From an uncultured Oscillospiraceae bacterium (GTDB lineage: Bacteria; Bacillota; Clostridia; Oscillospirales; Oscillospiraceae), in assembly GCA_934623575.1 (NCBI GenBank), contig CAKTVL010000026.1:1-21081 (forward strand): 21,081 bases of DNA, given 5' to 3'. A model generated the notes under the pieces. That model saw only the letters and a list, made by a program, of their open reading frames with translations. It was not told the origin of the DNA and searched no databases. A program made the position numbers and the translations under genes. Shown in pieces: positions 21,027 through 21,081 of this stretch. Within the stretch, counting starts at the first letter, position 1, and each line of letters opens with the position of its first letter.

Positions 21027-21081
21027 GCGCGGTTAGCTCAGCTGGTAGAGCACATGCTTGACGTGCATGGGGTCACAGGTT
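21027..21081 (+). tRNA. tRNA-Val (anticodon GAC), 3' end cut by window edge
   Basis: Acceptor 5' strand GCGCGGT, D arm GCTCAGCTGGTAGAGC, and anticodon stem CATGC / GCATG around TTGACGT with GAC as anticodon. The sequence ends within the T loop. Confidence 0.9.

Noticed and set aside
1..21081. CRISPR array, insertion sequence or rRNA gene
   Set aside because: No regularly spaced direct repeats with unique spacers, no transposase and no rRNA sequence were found.

Overview
The window reads as chromosomal DNA from a GC-rich Clostridia gut anaerobe, most likely Oscillospiraceae (Flavonifractor/Oscillibacter/Lawsonibacter-like). This is inferred from protein flavour, strong AGGAGG ribosome-binding sites, consensus sigma-A promoters with 17-bp spacers, tRNAs with encoded CCA, and a type of HD-GYP sensor and nucleoside importer common in that group. 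No database search was possible, so the taxonomy is an inference.

Layout. Positions 1-161 hold the end of tRNA-Leu(TAA) and a complete initiator tRNA-fMet followed by a terminator. Positions 205-500 have no gene but carry two adjacent strong hairpins. About 550-2023 (+) is the wreck of a hybrid histidine kinase that has lost its His box, its ATP-binding boxes and its second phospho-acceptor. Everything from 2179 to 18646 is on the minus strand: an M20 metallopeptidase, a 1001-residue periplasmic-propeller/HD-GYP sensor, a Na+/phosphate symporter with a PhoU-like tail, a nucleoside uptake and salvage block, a MalY/PatB-like PLP enzyme, a YitT-family membrane protein, and an overlapping pair made of a small unknown protein and a sigma-region-4-like protein. 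At 18786-19052 (+) a perfect consensus promoter drives tRNA-Thr(TGT) and tRNA-Tyr(GTA). A self-cleaving XRE/S24 repressor (19380-20132, +) follows, then a convergent SDR reductase that resembles the elongation factor P 5-aminopentanone reductase YmfI. A divergent promoter and a truncated tRNA-Val(GAC) end the window.

How the genes work together. The nucleoside block is a coherent unit: a BMP lipoprotein captures nucleosides, NupO/NupP/NupQ import them, DeoD phosphorolyses purine (deoxy)nucleosides, and DeoC cleaves deoxyribose-5-phosphate. It is split into three transcription units (deoC-deoD, bmp, nupO-nupP-nupQ), each with its own promoter and terminator. Within nupOPQ both junctions are 4-bp stop/start overlaps.

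Most unusual feature. The S24 repressor gene is preceded by three palindromic sites of the form (AT)CACAAG-NNN-CTTGTG(AT) plus a fourth half-site, all centred exactly 31 bp apart (about three helical turns). One palindrome fills the spacer of a leftward promoter that has no recognisable gene in front of it. This looks like a compact, cooperative, damage- or signal-cleavable switch with an unidentified leftward output.
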